This document shows positions 47,252 through 57,639 of a DNA stretch of 64,000 bases, one piece after another. The position numbers and the translations under genes are program-made. The notes beneath the pieces were generated by a model. The model was not told the origin of the DNA and searched no databases. It saw nothing but the letters and a program-made list of their open reading frames with translations. This stretch comes from Malus domestica (lineage: Eukaryota > Streptophyta > Magnoliopsida > Rosales > Rosaceae): NCBI RefSeq assembly GCF_042453785.1, contig NC_091675.1, forward strand, positions 1,066,501-1,130,500. Reading direction: 5' to 3'. Within the stretch, counting starts at the first letter, position 1; every line of letters starts with the position of its first letter.

Positions 47252-47867
47252 ATCATCAAATTGAATAAAGCAAACGGATAACGAATACATTTAAATAATC
47301 ATGTGTGAAAAAAAAATGTGTGTGATTATCATTTCTCGTCAAATATTAAAAAAAACTACTTATAAGTGGTCCTATGGATAAGCTAAGATAGAAATAATAG
47401 TACTGCTGTGTAGGATTTATTGATCGAGAAGAGAGCAGTCTGATCAGACGAGCGTGCCATAAGTGGGCGAGAGTGGGGACATTGGAGAAGGCTGTGAAGT
47501 GAAGCATGCATGTCGCGCAACTGCCATTTAACCTAATTTTTCCAGCCTAGACTGTAAAAAGTTATAGATCTATACAGCTGGGGACAAAAGTGAGACACAA
47601 GGCACACTTCTGTTGAAATGAAGAGGAGCACGATTAGGGTTTTCTTAGAGATCTAGGGTCAAGTGGGGACAAGGTCTAGTTGTCAACAGCAAGACTTGTG
47701 AAAAAAATTTTAGAATACATCCGTAAATACATTGTTAAATTTAACAGCTAAATTACGTAACCAGTTTATGTCTATATAAGTAAAAGGTACCACTGTTGAC
47801 AATCGCCATGCTTCGCACAGCATATGCGCATCGATTTTCGTTCTAACGTTCTAAAATTAGTATACAA
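47252..47867. other. Upstream region of glycine/cysteine-rich gene copy B
   Basis: No gene. AT-rich, with a candidate TATA-like TATATAAG near 47773 about 95 bases before the start codon. Confidence 0.4.
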
Positions 47868-48584
47868 ATGCATATGGCTGCAGTAGTGATGAGAAAGTTA
47901 TGGGTCGTCTTGTTTATTGTGACGGCGACTGTTGGTTCGGAAGCTGCCGGTAGTAAGTTAGAAAATGGCATGGCTAATAGTACTCATCACGAGCAAGGCA
48001 ATAGTTCTTTTTTAGCTGTTGCTGAAATTCCTTCCGCAGGAATTAATGGAGAAGTAAAGAACGTGACTACTTCCTACACAACTGAAGTTGATATCAACAA
48101 CAAAAAGAAGCAACCTAATTGGATGTCCAGAGGAGGAGGAGGAGGAGGGGGAGGGGGAGGGGGAGGCGGTGGTGGAGGTGGTAATGGGGGTGGAGGTGGA
48201 GGCGGAGGAGGCTATGCATGGGGTTGGGGTGGTGGTGGCGGCGGAGGAGGAGGTGGAAAAGGAGGAGGTGGTGGGTGGGGATGGGGCTGAGGAGGAGGAG
48301 GGGCAGGGTGGTGGAAATGGGGTTGTGGTGGTGGAAAAGGAAAGGGCCGAGGAGGAAGAGGCGGCAGAAACAGTAACCATGTCTACAGCGGCCGGAAGAG
48401 GAGGTTCGACGAGGAAGAGTACGTGATGGGAGAGTTTGCAAAATGCATGCGGAAGGGGCAATGCAAAGGCATGAGATTGGATTGCCCTCTTCACTGCGGG
48501 GGGCCTTGCTTCTACGACTGCCAACCCATGTGCAAGGCTCACTGCCGACGACGTCGTACTGGATCATCACTGGCGAATGTTTGA
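47868..48584 (+). CDS. Glycine-rich secreted protein with eight-cysteine tail, copy B, in-frame TGA
   Basis: ATG 47868 (or the in-frame ATG at 47889, MRKLWVVLFIVTATVGSEA) opens a signal peptide. A Thr/Asn-rich segment with several NxS/T sites follows, then a long Gly run with WGWG. A TGA at 48288-48290 ends the frame at 140 residues. The same frame then continues without a break for 97 codons: more Gly, a basic RKRRFDEEEY stretch and a cysteine tail with spacing C-x5-C-x6-C-x3-C-x3-C-x3-C-x3-C-x3-C (KCMRKGQC to MCKAHC), ending at TGA 48582-48584. Such proteins are expected in the cell wall or apoplast. The conserved tail suggests that the TGA is recent, an error in a GGA/GGC-rich tract, or read through. 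Copy A (position 1) shares the tail. Confidence 0.65.
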
Positions 48585-49180
48585 TGTTTCCGAATTAATT
48601 AAGGCGCCATTAATTTCTAACAGTCACATTAATCCCGAAGCACATATTACCCAATTAGTCGACCGATCGATGATTAAGCACGGCTGATGGATTAAGGGTT
48701 TATTATAGTTAAATTGTTCCTTATCTGTTGTTTTTGTTGTTTGTGCTTCCATTCGCCTTTTTTCTGTTTTTTTTTTTTTCTTTTCATTCAACCTTTTTTC
48801 GTTGTTCAATTTTATGTGCGCTATGTATATTCTGCATACGTGGTAATGACTCAAGAGAATATCGTTCACTTTATTGTGTGTTTTTTTTATGTCAAATTAC
48901 GGTCAGCTTTGACTATACAATAAGTGTAATGCTAAAAAGATTATATATTTAAGTTATATTTTGCAAATCATATGACGTAATTGTTAATGTCGGTCCATTT
49001 GTTGAAGAGATAAATTTTATGTGCAACCAGTTCTATGATTTGTGTAGAATGTCTAATAAGAAAGATATATAGTGCGGAAACAAATGAAAGGAATATATAA
49101 ACGGTCCAATTTATTTTGTAAGAGGCAAAGCTGAGAATTGAACCAATCTAGGCCAAATTCCATCTATTCAATTTTTTTTG

Positions 49181-49343
49181 GGTAATGTTAGGGACACCAA
49201 AATTTTTAAACCAAATGATGTGGTTGTAGTCTTGTAGATGATTGGATTAATAACTAAGTGTCAATTAACGTGTTTGTTTTTTATTAATGACACATTATTT
49301 GGTTTACAAATTTAGTTTAAAAACTTGATCTCCCTAGCATTAC
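49181..49343. mobile_element. MITE with ~20-bp inverted repeats (block B)
   Basis: Paralogue of 652-815, with substitutions. Confidence 0.7.
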
Positions 49344-49860
49344 CTTTTTTTTTTGTTCGATTTGATTTTGTTCACTGATGTGCTTGTTCACATGTTAATT
49401 TACCCCAACTTGCCATGCAGTTTTGGGCTGTTAGAGTGTCGTGCTCTTTTCTTTAGACTCAAGTTCCAAACTTATTCACCATAAATTATGAGGTCGTTTT
49501 TTTTAAACTAAAATCTTGTTTGATAACTATTTTTTTCAAAAAAATGAAAAATGAAATAAAAAACTGAAAGCTAGTTCTTGAGTTTTCAAAATTTGACCTT
49601 GAATTTTTACAACTAAAAATTAAAAACGAAATGATTATCAAACAACGCCTAAATTAGACGTATTGTTTTTATGCAATCAGAGTTAAAATAGACTTTCAAC
49701 AAATTGAAACAAGATTGGGCCGAATAAGTTAGTTCAAAGCTGGGCTTCTTAACGCTACGAGGCCTAACAAGCCCAATGGATCCGCATAAAATTGTTCGTT
49801 CTTTTATTTTATTTTTTTTAAGTAAAAGAAAGAGAGCAAAGAACAGCTGTACATAAACTA

Positions 49861-50014
49861 AGGAATTTTAACGAAAATCATCTAGTACTGTTTGTTTTAA
49901 CGAAAAATCATATTTTTACACTAAAAAGTTAATCCTGATACTATTCACTTTACTCTTTATTTTGTCCTTATCATTAAAACTCAAAGTTTTCAAACCTTTT
50001 TTATTAGTTTTCCT
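49861..50014. mobile_element. 154-bp MITE, AGGAA...TCCT family, absent from block A
   Basis: Inverse orientation to the other copies: AGGAATTTTAACGAAAA at the left and AGTTTTCCT at the right. The 8-bp duplication ATAAACTA flanks it (49853-49860, 50015-50022). The paralogous site near 1307-1314 has a single ATAAACTA and no element, which is a clean empty site. Confidence 0.95.
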
Positions 50015-50216
50015 ATAAACTAATACTAAAAAGAAAGAAAGAATAAAATGAATAGTAGAAGCTAGCATCTAATTAAAGTTAAAGAAAGAAAGGTAATCGC
50101 ACCACGACGGCGGCGACGTGGCGGTCAATTAACGGAAAACAACAGACAAATCAGCCTCTAAATTAAGTCTTGAAGCACAACTTTGAAAAATCGTGACTAC
50201 ATATAGCTGAGCTGCA

Positions 50217-52944
50217 ATGGAGGCAATCAGGAAGCTCAGAGATCAGGTCGCCAAGCAACAGCAGGTACTCTCTATCTCTCTCTCTTCGTGTTTGATGGAA
50301 TTTACATCTGTTTCCGAATTTGTATTTCTGTATGGATTTTGATATGAACATAATCTGCGTTAATTGTGAGATTGCTTATCAGAATTATGATTTTAAAGGT
50401 GTGCTATCAATCAATTTAGTTCCAACATAATAATAATGATTATAATTGTTGAATCGAAACGAATTGAATCGAATCGAATTTCACCATTTCTGAGCTGTTT
50501 GCGGATGTGTTGGAGTATACTGTCGGTGATTTTGTAAAATTTTGAACCAGGTGTGGCTGATTACTTAATCATTTTTCAGGATGTAATGAAATGCTTAATT
50601 TTTACGTTTTCCGAAAACTTAAAGCGGAAATGACATCTAATTCAACGTTTTATGCTTCATTGATGCGTAGCTCGAAGGTTTATCGAATTTGCTTTTGATT
50701 TATTGTAACACTGTCAGGCTGTATTCAAACAATTTTCTGGTGGCATATTTGGGGGATCAGATAACGTTGCCGCGGATGAAAATGAACAGCATCAGAAAAT
50801 CGAGAAGTTATACATATCAACTCGTGCTGCCAAGGTTGCTACTCATTTCTGTCTGTTCATTCAGTTATTATGACATCACAATACTTTTGTTACCTTTATC
50901 TTAATCTACTTTGTTTTATTTAACAGCATTACCAAAAGGAAATTGTCCGTGGTGTGGAAGGTTATGTTGTTGCCGGTTCAAAGCAAGTTGAAATAGGTGC
51001 GTTGCTTGATATGCGTTGCCCTTTTTTTGGGAGTTTGGATATGAATTCGTGTGAGTTTTATCAGTTAGTTTATATAACACTATTTCAACAGGTACCAAAT
51101 TATCAGAAGATAGCAGGAAATATGGTGCTGAAAAAACTTGCACCAGTGGTAACACATTGTCGAGAGCTGCACTGAGTTTTGGAAGAGCCCGTGCCCAAAT
51201 GGAAAAGGAGCGTGGACTTCTACTGAAAGCTCTTGGCACACAGGTTTAAATCAAATTTTTGTGTCCATTTGATTATTTCGAAATAAATTTACAGCAAAAA
51301 ATTGTTTCCATTACCACGCCATGGTTCAAGAACTGGACTACAATTCTGTGTTTTTATGCATCATATGACAAAATGGTTCACCATTTCTTTCTATAGGTTT
51401 ACATAGTAACTGTTTCTGATGTTATCAAATTGCCTGTCTAGGTTGCAAAGCCTTTGAGAGCAATGGTAATGGGAGCGCCCTTGGGGGATGCTCGACATCT
51501 TGCTCAACGATATGCTAGAATGCGGCAAGATGCTGAAGCTCAGGTATGTGCACGGTTTCTTCAGTTTTTTACCAATGTTTTACTACATTGAATTTATATG
51601 TTCCATAGTGCCTATATTTTTTCTAGGTGAGCAGCTGTTTCTTTTGCTTGTACCAATTCTTGTTTTACTACATTGATTTTTTATGAAAAATCTTAAGATG
51701 TTTCTAATATAAATGAGTTGAGAACCTTTTTTTTTTTTTATTGGTAACTTGGAACTTGTTTTTTTTTTTTTACTCCATGAGCTTTGTCTATGTATACTAA
51801 CTTGCACCTAGATAGGCTATAGATGTTTCCAGACGCCAAGCCAAAGTACGGGAATCTGCAGGTAATGCTGATATTATCGTGAAACTAGAAGCTGCTGAGG
51901 CCAAGCTTCAGGAGCTACAGTCTAACGTTGCAATATTGGGAAAAGAAGCTGGTGCAGCAATGGCTGCTGTTGAAGGTCAACAACAAAGATTGACTCTTCA
52001 GCGGCTTCTTGTGATGGTAAAGCACTTCCTTTCCCTTCCTGTTGAAGCATTGAGGCTTTGGCCTGTTCTAGTTACAAAAAAAAGGTCGTACCCAGTGCAC
52101 AAGGCTCCCGCTTTACGCAGGGTCTGGGAGAGGTGAATGTCGGCTAGTTACAAGATTGTCAATTTCCTGTTCTAGTTACAAGATTGAAAGAAAATTAATT
52201 TTGTAAGTTTGTCAATTTCCATCTCCATTCAAGGTTGAAGCAGAGCGCAATTATCATCAGAACGTTCTTCAGATACTTGATCACCTTGAAGGCGAGGTAT
52301 GAAATATCCTGGAATCTTCCTTATCGGCAAGACAATTTTTCCAATTCATTAGGTTGTATATCATTCTAGTCTCTTGCAACTTTAAGCAGTGATGATTGAC
52401 ACTATTTGTTGGGACAGATGTTGTCAGAAAACCAGCGAATTGAAGCATCACCTAGTCCAGCTACAGAGAACTCTATGCCTCCGCCACCATCGTATGAGGA
52501 TCTCGGACATAGCTTTGCTTCTGAAGCCTATGATGAATTGACAGACACGAGGGACTATTTCTTAGGAGAGGTATCTTTATGCTAAATGTGGTTGTAGCTA
52601 AGTTTTCGTATGTTCGACTCTTAGTTTCTAATAATTGCTCCTTTTCGCCTACTGCAGGTTATGTACACGTTTCAAGCTGTAACTGATGTGGAGTTAAGCT
52701 TGTCTTTTGGGGATTATGTCGTTGTCCGGAAGGTTCTGCCATCTTTCCAGCTTCATGCTGCCATCTTATATTCATGTGCTGATTTATTTCTCTTGTATTG
52801 AGGTTAAATGTTCATGCTCTTGAGCAGGTATCAAACAATGGTTGGGCTGAAGGTGAATGCAAGGGAAAAACCGGTTGGTTCCCTTTTAATTACATCGAAA
52901 TGCGGGACCGTGCGCTTGCTAGCAAGGTGGCTGTAGTCTTTTAA
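50217..52944 (+). CDS. SH3P2: SH3 domain-containing protein 2-like (BAR + SH3), copy 2
   Basis: Ten exons in the same phases as copy 1: 50217-50264, 50718-50834, 50927-50996, 51092-51243, 51442-51543, 51816-52016, 52234-52296, 52418-52570, 52658-52732, 52828-52944. They give 1098 bases and 365 residues, open throughout. The two-residue difference is the loss of two codons after DENE in exon 2. Domain layout is as in copy 1, with the usual PPPPSYE linker and a complete SH3. Changes at otherwise conserved BAR positions: VAKP for VAEP and PLGDARH for PLEDARH in exon 5, and DHLEGE for DQLEGE in exon 7. The SH3 end reads GKTGWFPFNYIE. Intron 4 keeps a long acceptor tract. Intron 6 carries a 67-bp Au SINE piece. 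Confidence 0.9.
52078..52144 (-). mobile_element. Short Au SINE 3' fragment in SH3P2 copy 2 intron 6
   Basis: Same 3' sequence as at 38497 (GGTCGTACCCAGTGCACAAG on the plus strand), truncated further. It is flanked by the 9-bp duplication TAGTTACAA (52069-52077, 52145-52153). Copy 1 has no element at the matching site. Confidence 0.9.
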
Positions 52945-53949
52945 ATCTTTTGGTTTCCTGTTTAGTTGGCTTGTGTTTGTGTTTCTGCTCTGAGATTCTA
53001 CCTCGTAGCGCATGGATGTTAAAATTGAGAAATTAGGTTCTCGAGTCCCTCATTTTTTTATTTAGGGGAGGGCGTCAGGTAGTCGACAGCCGGCACTCCT
53101 CAGCTACGTCGAATCCTTATGAAAATGATTGATTAAAATAGTATGTTTGAGACTTTTTTTCGAGACGTAGTTTGTTTAAGATTTAGTTTTATATGTGTAG
53201 TGATCTTAATAGAAAGAAATAATTGAAGGGAAACAAAACCTGTTTTCTTCAAATTCAACAAAACAAGTTTCACGCAATGTTTATCCTACGTTCATTTCGG
53301 CTAAAATACTATGAGCTCTTATAGAGAAACAAGCTTTTTTTTTTTAATTTTATCAATGGATGGTGATTTTGAAGTTTTAAATCCTCCAACTAATGTATGG
53401 ATTTTTTTTTAAATTTTTTTTTGGGGTTGAGAATATGGGTTTTTAAGTTTCAATTCACAACCATCAACGCTAAAATTTTTTTGTTTTTTTTTGTTTTTTC
53501 GTTTTAACACTGAAAGTTGAAAAGATGAGTTATTGTATTTCATAGTGTAAATGGTGGCGAAACAATTTGGTTTCCTCGAATCCACTCCATTAGCATGGAT
53601 GAAAATCTAAGGCTAACCTAAAGAAATAAGGGTTTGCTAGAACTTACGAAAGTAAATGAGCATGTTGTTTGCTACCACTCACCTTAAATCATGGAATAAT
53701 TGAAAATTGGTTCATTGGGAGGCGGCAGGTACCACAACAAAGGGACACCAAAATACAAACAAATTAGCTAGCAACAATAGCCATGGGAGCCATAGTGATG
53801 TACGCTGCAGCTCCAGAAATGAGACACATCATCTTAAGAAATTCTATTAATTTCTACATAGAATTCTATAATAAAAATTATTCAATTGAAATTTTATTTT
53901 GTAAATGGATGTAAAGAAAAATTTATACGTTAAATTGAGTTTGTGAGGG
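52945..53949. other. 3' flank of SH3P2 copy 2; no gene
   Basis: The first ~90 bases match copy 1's 3' flank. A copy-2-specific insertion of about 110 bases with GGGCGTCAGGTAGTCGACAG follows. The rest is AT-rich with T tracts and has no recognisable feature. Confidence 0.5.
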
Positions 53950-54817
53950 TAGACCTGGCATTTCAAACCCGACTTGTTAACCCGATTCGACCTGACCCGT
54001 TAAAATGAGTATTCGGGTGAGTGTTTAATGGGTCGGGTGGTTAACAGGTCAACCCGTTAAGCACCCGTTAAATAATAGATTATTTCGGATGAACCTGCGA
54101 AACCTGTTAACCATCTGTTAACACCCGTTATTAAGGGCTTTTGTGTAATTTCAGTAGTCAATAATGAAAACCCTAAACTGAGTCTCTCTCACATTGCACT
54201 ATCGCACTGCACAGTGCACGCCGTCTCTGAGCTTCCGGTAAGCTCCGATTCAATTCCACCTCTTCTTCCATGGCGATTACTAGGGTTTTTGTGTGATTGG
54301 ATTGGAGATTTGGCGAGCAACCCCCACCCCCCGTCTCTGATTTTCGTCGCCCTCTGGATCTCTCACCCTCCTTCTCACAGCTCTCTCCGGTGAGTTTCTT
54401 TTGGTATTTGTGGGTGATTTATTTATTTATTTTTGTGTTAAATCATTAATTTGTTTGTGAAAATTGATCTGGATAGCTGATTAAATTAATGGAAAGCTAT
54501 TCTTTACTGGGTTGGGTCTTGGGTGTTTTTCTTATGCTTAACTGTTAGGGACAACGATGGTGATTGCATTCTGCACAAGTTCTTTTGGAACAAAGAGAAC
54601 CCAGAATTTGATCAGCACTCCATTGTCCGTTACTGAGGGCTAATTTTTTTTTAAGGTTTAACGGGTGAAATGGGTTAAAACAGGTGAACTGTTAGCTTAG
54701 CGGTTTAGATTCGGATGATCCGTTAGCTTAACAGGTTGAGTTCGGATGATCTGTTAAATTAACAGGTCGGGTTCAACCTGACCTAAATCCAGTAAACCCA
54801 ACCCGTTTACAGGTCTA
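53950..54817. mobile_element. hAT-like non-autonomous element
   Basis: Ends TAGACCTGGCATTT and GTTTACAGGTCTA, flanked by TGTGAGGG (53942-53949) and TATGAGGG (54818-54825), an 8-bp duplication with one mismatch. The subterminal parts are rich in AACCCGTTAA-type words, as in the 4477 element. The middle holds gene-like sequence (54150-54640), with a frame reading GDCILHKFFWNKENPEFDQH, which I do not recognise. No transposase is seen. Confidence 0.75.
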
Positions 54818-54825
54818 TATGAGGG

Positions 54826-56050
54826 TAAATTAGGTAGTAAACTTAGGTTTAAATAGAATTAGTATTTTAGTTAAAAATAATATGGGGATAGATAATAAGT
54901 TATGTGTAGAAAGAAATTATAAAATTTCAAATAAAATTTCTCTTATATAATTAATTTGAGATTGCATCAGGGTTATCATGAACCCTATTTACACGATGAC
55001 TTTGAAGTTCAACCAATACAAATATCTGATAAAACACACTTTCAAATATACAAACATAACTAGACCTATCCGGAACGCATTAGACATTCTCTCCGCGTGA
55101 GAGGTTTTCCCTTTTTTACAATGAGGGTTCCTTCTCGCCTGTGTGCGCAGTAGTTTCCCAGTCCTTCATCCCCCTCAGCCGCCGGCCCTAGCTGAGGCTA
55201 GAGTCGGTGGCTCTCTTCTTCCCCTAGTTCATTTTTCTTTTTCTAGTTGTTAGCTTCTTTCCCTGCGCTTTTCCGCTGGGCATCTCCCTGTGTTTTCAAT
55301 TCCCAATCCTCACCTATCAAATTTGACTCCCTTTCCCCCGTTCAAAACCTAATCCATCAGTTTCGATCCCCTTTCCCATCCTCCACCTTCATGTTTTTAC
55401 TCCTGTCTCTTCCTATCTTTCCCTCCACCCCACATATCTGCAGTCACTTTCCTTCAACGCGTTTTGACGCGATTCACTCGGGAAGTGCGTAGAGTTCCGG
55501 CGCAGGGGTTTACACCACCACCTTCGGGAAGTGCGTTTTGCTCCGGCTCGGGTGTTCACACCACCGCCTCCCACGGATTTGTCTTCGGTGGCTTTTTTTT
55601 CCTTCGGTGACTTTGTTGCTGGTGGGTTATTTCTCACTAGCTTTCTTTGGTTTGTGGTTGCTGTGCCGTTCTATGTGGTGCTTTGTGGTTGTTGTTGAAG
55701 TCGTTGTTTCTATCATTTTTGCGGATTTGGATGGCTGGTTTTATGTTTCCTGGCGATGCTTCGGCGGCGGCAGCTCTTCCAGGATTGTAGGTTTTTTTGT
55801 TTCTTGGGCTCGAAACTTTGTTTTGGGGGTCCATATTGGGCCTCTTCTGTTGTAATTAAGCTGGGTTGGAAATAAATTTGACAAAAAAAAAACCTACTCC
55901 TTGGATAAGGATTGCACTGCCAACTGAAGAGTCCAAATGTGAGATGAATTCTCGTTGAGTCTGACTAGGTCTAACAGTAGCTTCTCTGGTTCCCAATTTC
56001 CTAATGGGTATAATTACAGGAGCTGGAATCATGGTAATGAGATACATTTA
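54826..56050. other. Unrecognised region, possibly a retroposed sequence at 55080-55895
   Basis: From about 55080 the sequence becomes C/T- and G-rich with several short open frames (55247-55492, 55538-55855) and ends in AATAAATTTGAC plus an A10 run near 55890. This looks like a polyadenylated transcript end, so a retroposed copy or non-LTR element fragment is possible. No domain is recognised and no clear target duplication was found. Confidence 0.3.
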
Positions 56051-57202
56051 TGGCGCGTTTACTAATCCGTAATCAGATTGAGAGGAATTGAATTGAGAAT
56101 GAATTGGATTGAGGAGGAATTGGAATGAGGTGGAATCAGAATTAGATTTATGTTAAAGTTGTTTACCAAAACTGACTGAAATCGGAGTATAAATGACATT
56201 GATCGATATAAGCGGTTTACTAATTCATAAGAATCGGAATAAAGCTTAATGTAATTACTAAAGTACCCCTGTTTAACTAATATATTTATATGCTAATTAT
56301 TTTTAGTAAAACTTTTACTCTTCCATTTTTTTAATTTTTTAGAAAGAATAATTTTTTTTTATTTTTTAGTAAAACTCTTGGCACAAATTTAATATGAAAG
56401 AATATTTTTTATTTGCTTCTACATGTTAAAGAAGACTCTTAATCACCCTAAACTTTATTAAAAATATCAACATAAAGTAAACTTCATAACAATTACTTCC
56501 TCTTCTCTCTCTCCCTCTCCCCAATCTTTCTTAGCAGCTGTGTCTCCTCCCTCCTCTCCTCCCCCATCCTCTTCTCTCTCACCCACTGGGGCAACCCCAA
56601 GAGATGCCGATGAAAGAGCCCACCTCGGATACGGAAGGAAGGTATGGAGATTGTGCTGCTAGAACCAAGGTGCGAAGCACCGAACCAAAGCCGAATAACT
56701 CCCTCCCCCCAATCTTTCTTAGCCAGCCGTCTCTCCTCCCTCCTCTCCTCCCCCATCCTCTTCTCTCTCACCCTCCACCGCCTCAACTCTCCCCCACACC
56801 CACAAGATTGTCCTCATCGCCAACCACGTTATGCTCCCCCTCTTATTATGCGAAGTAGATCAGCACAACCCGCAAGGGCTGCAAATCAGTTATTCGCCAC
56901 CAACGGCAACCCATTCCACCATCTCAGTCTTCGAAGCCCATCCGGGCACAAAATCATCCAGAACCTTGAAGGGGTAGGTAGGAGATACGGGGGTAGTTTG
57001 GGTATAAAGGTTGGATTCCTGAAGAGTCTTCTCCCCGGAATCCAAATACCACCTCTATCTGGGGGATCCAATTCCGGAAGATTAAGGAAATCGATTCCGG
57101 ATTTTAAGTGAGTCCCACTTACTTTTTCATTCCCTAAAGGTTAGTAAATGTGAGAATGCGATTCCTTTTCTTTTCATTCCATTCCTGATTGGGAATACGC
57201 CA
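56051..57202. mobile_element. Harbinger-like element with TTA target duplication
   Basis: Starts TGGCGCGTTTACTAATCC and ends GATTGGGAATACGCCA, so the terminal inverted repeat is TGGCG(C/T). TTA flanks it on both sides (56048-56050, 57203-57205), as in PIF/Harbinger elements. The interior repeats a ~70-bp C/T-rich piece twice (56506-56583 and 56698-56771) and has no transposase. Confidence 0.7.
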
Positions 57203-57211
57203 TTAAATATT

Positions 57212-57359
57212 AGGAAAACTAATGAAAATGGTTTGAAAATTTTGAGTTTTAATGATAAGGCCAAAATAAAGGGTAAAGTGAATTGTACATTATTGACTTT
57301 TTAGTGTAAAAATGTGATTTTTCGTTAAAATGAACATGAGCTTTTCGTTAAAATTCCCT
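57212..57359. mobile_element. 148-bp MITE, AGGAA...TCCCT family
   Basis: Same ends as the copies at 46821, 47089 and 49861; flanked by a perfect TAAATATT (57204-57211, 57360-57367). It lies next to the Harbinger-like element. Confidence 0.9.
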
Positions 57360-57639
57360 TAAATATTTGATAAGCTTCCTTTTCTCTTTCCCATCATGTA
57401 TATCGTTCCCGGTGTCTCCTCAATTAAATGGTTGTGCATGCAGAGCATCTTGATGATGACCTCGGGTTTCTTGCTTGCTACCAGATCGTTCCTGGTGTCA
57501 TCTTGTCCTAGATTTGATTTGGAGCATGAGACTAGAGAAGAGGAAGAAAGGTAAATAGTCGGCGTTCACTTTAAGAAATAGTCGATGTTTATTTTTTATG
57601 TTGGGCTTCTCCTTATGATTCTGCAAATTTCTCATGACT

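Larger units (their letters stand above)
48585..50216. other. 3' flank of copy B and upstream of SH3P2 copy 2
   Basis: Paralogous to 27-1502 apart from small indels and the MITE at 49861-50014. No gene seen; the long frames at 48714-48952 are T-rich noise. Confidence 0.6.

Noticed and set aside
48012-48570. Long minus-strand frames opposite the glycine-rich gene
   Set aside because: They are the antisense of GGN-rich codons and give only Pro/Ser/Thr-rich or His/Leu-rich peptides; the plus strand has a signal peptide and an ordered cysteine tail.
55247-55855. Two open frames (81 and 105 codons) as a possible small gene
   Set aside because: No domain, no start context or splice support; more likely part of a retroposed or repeat sequence.
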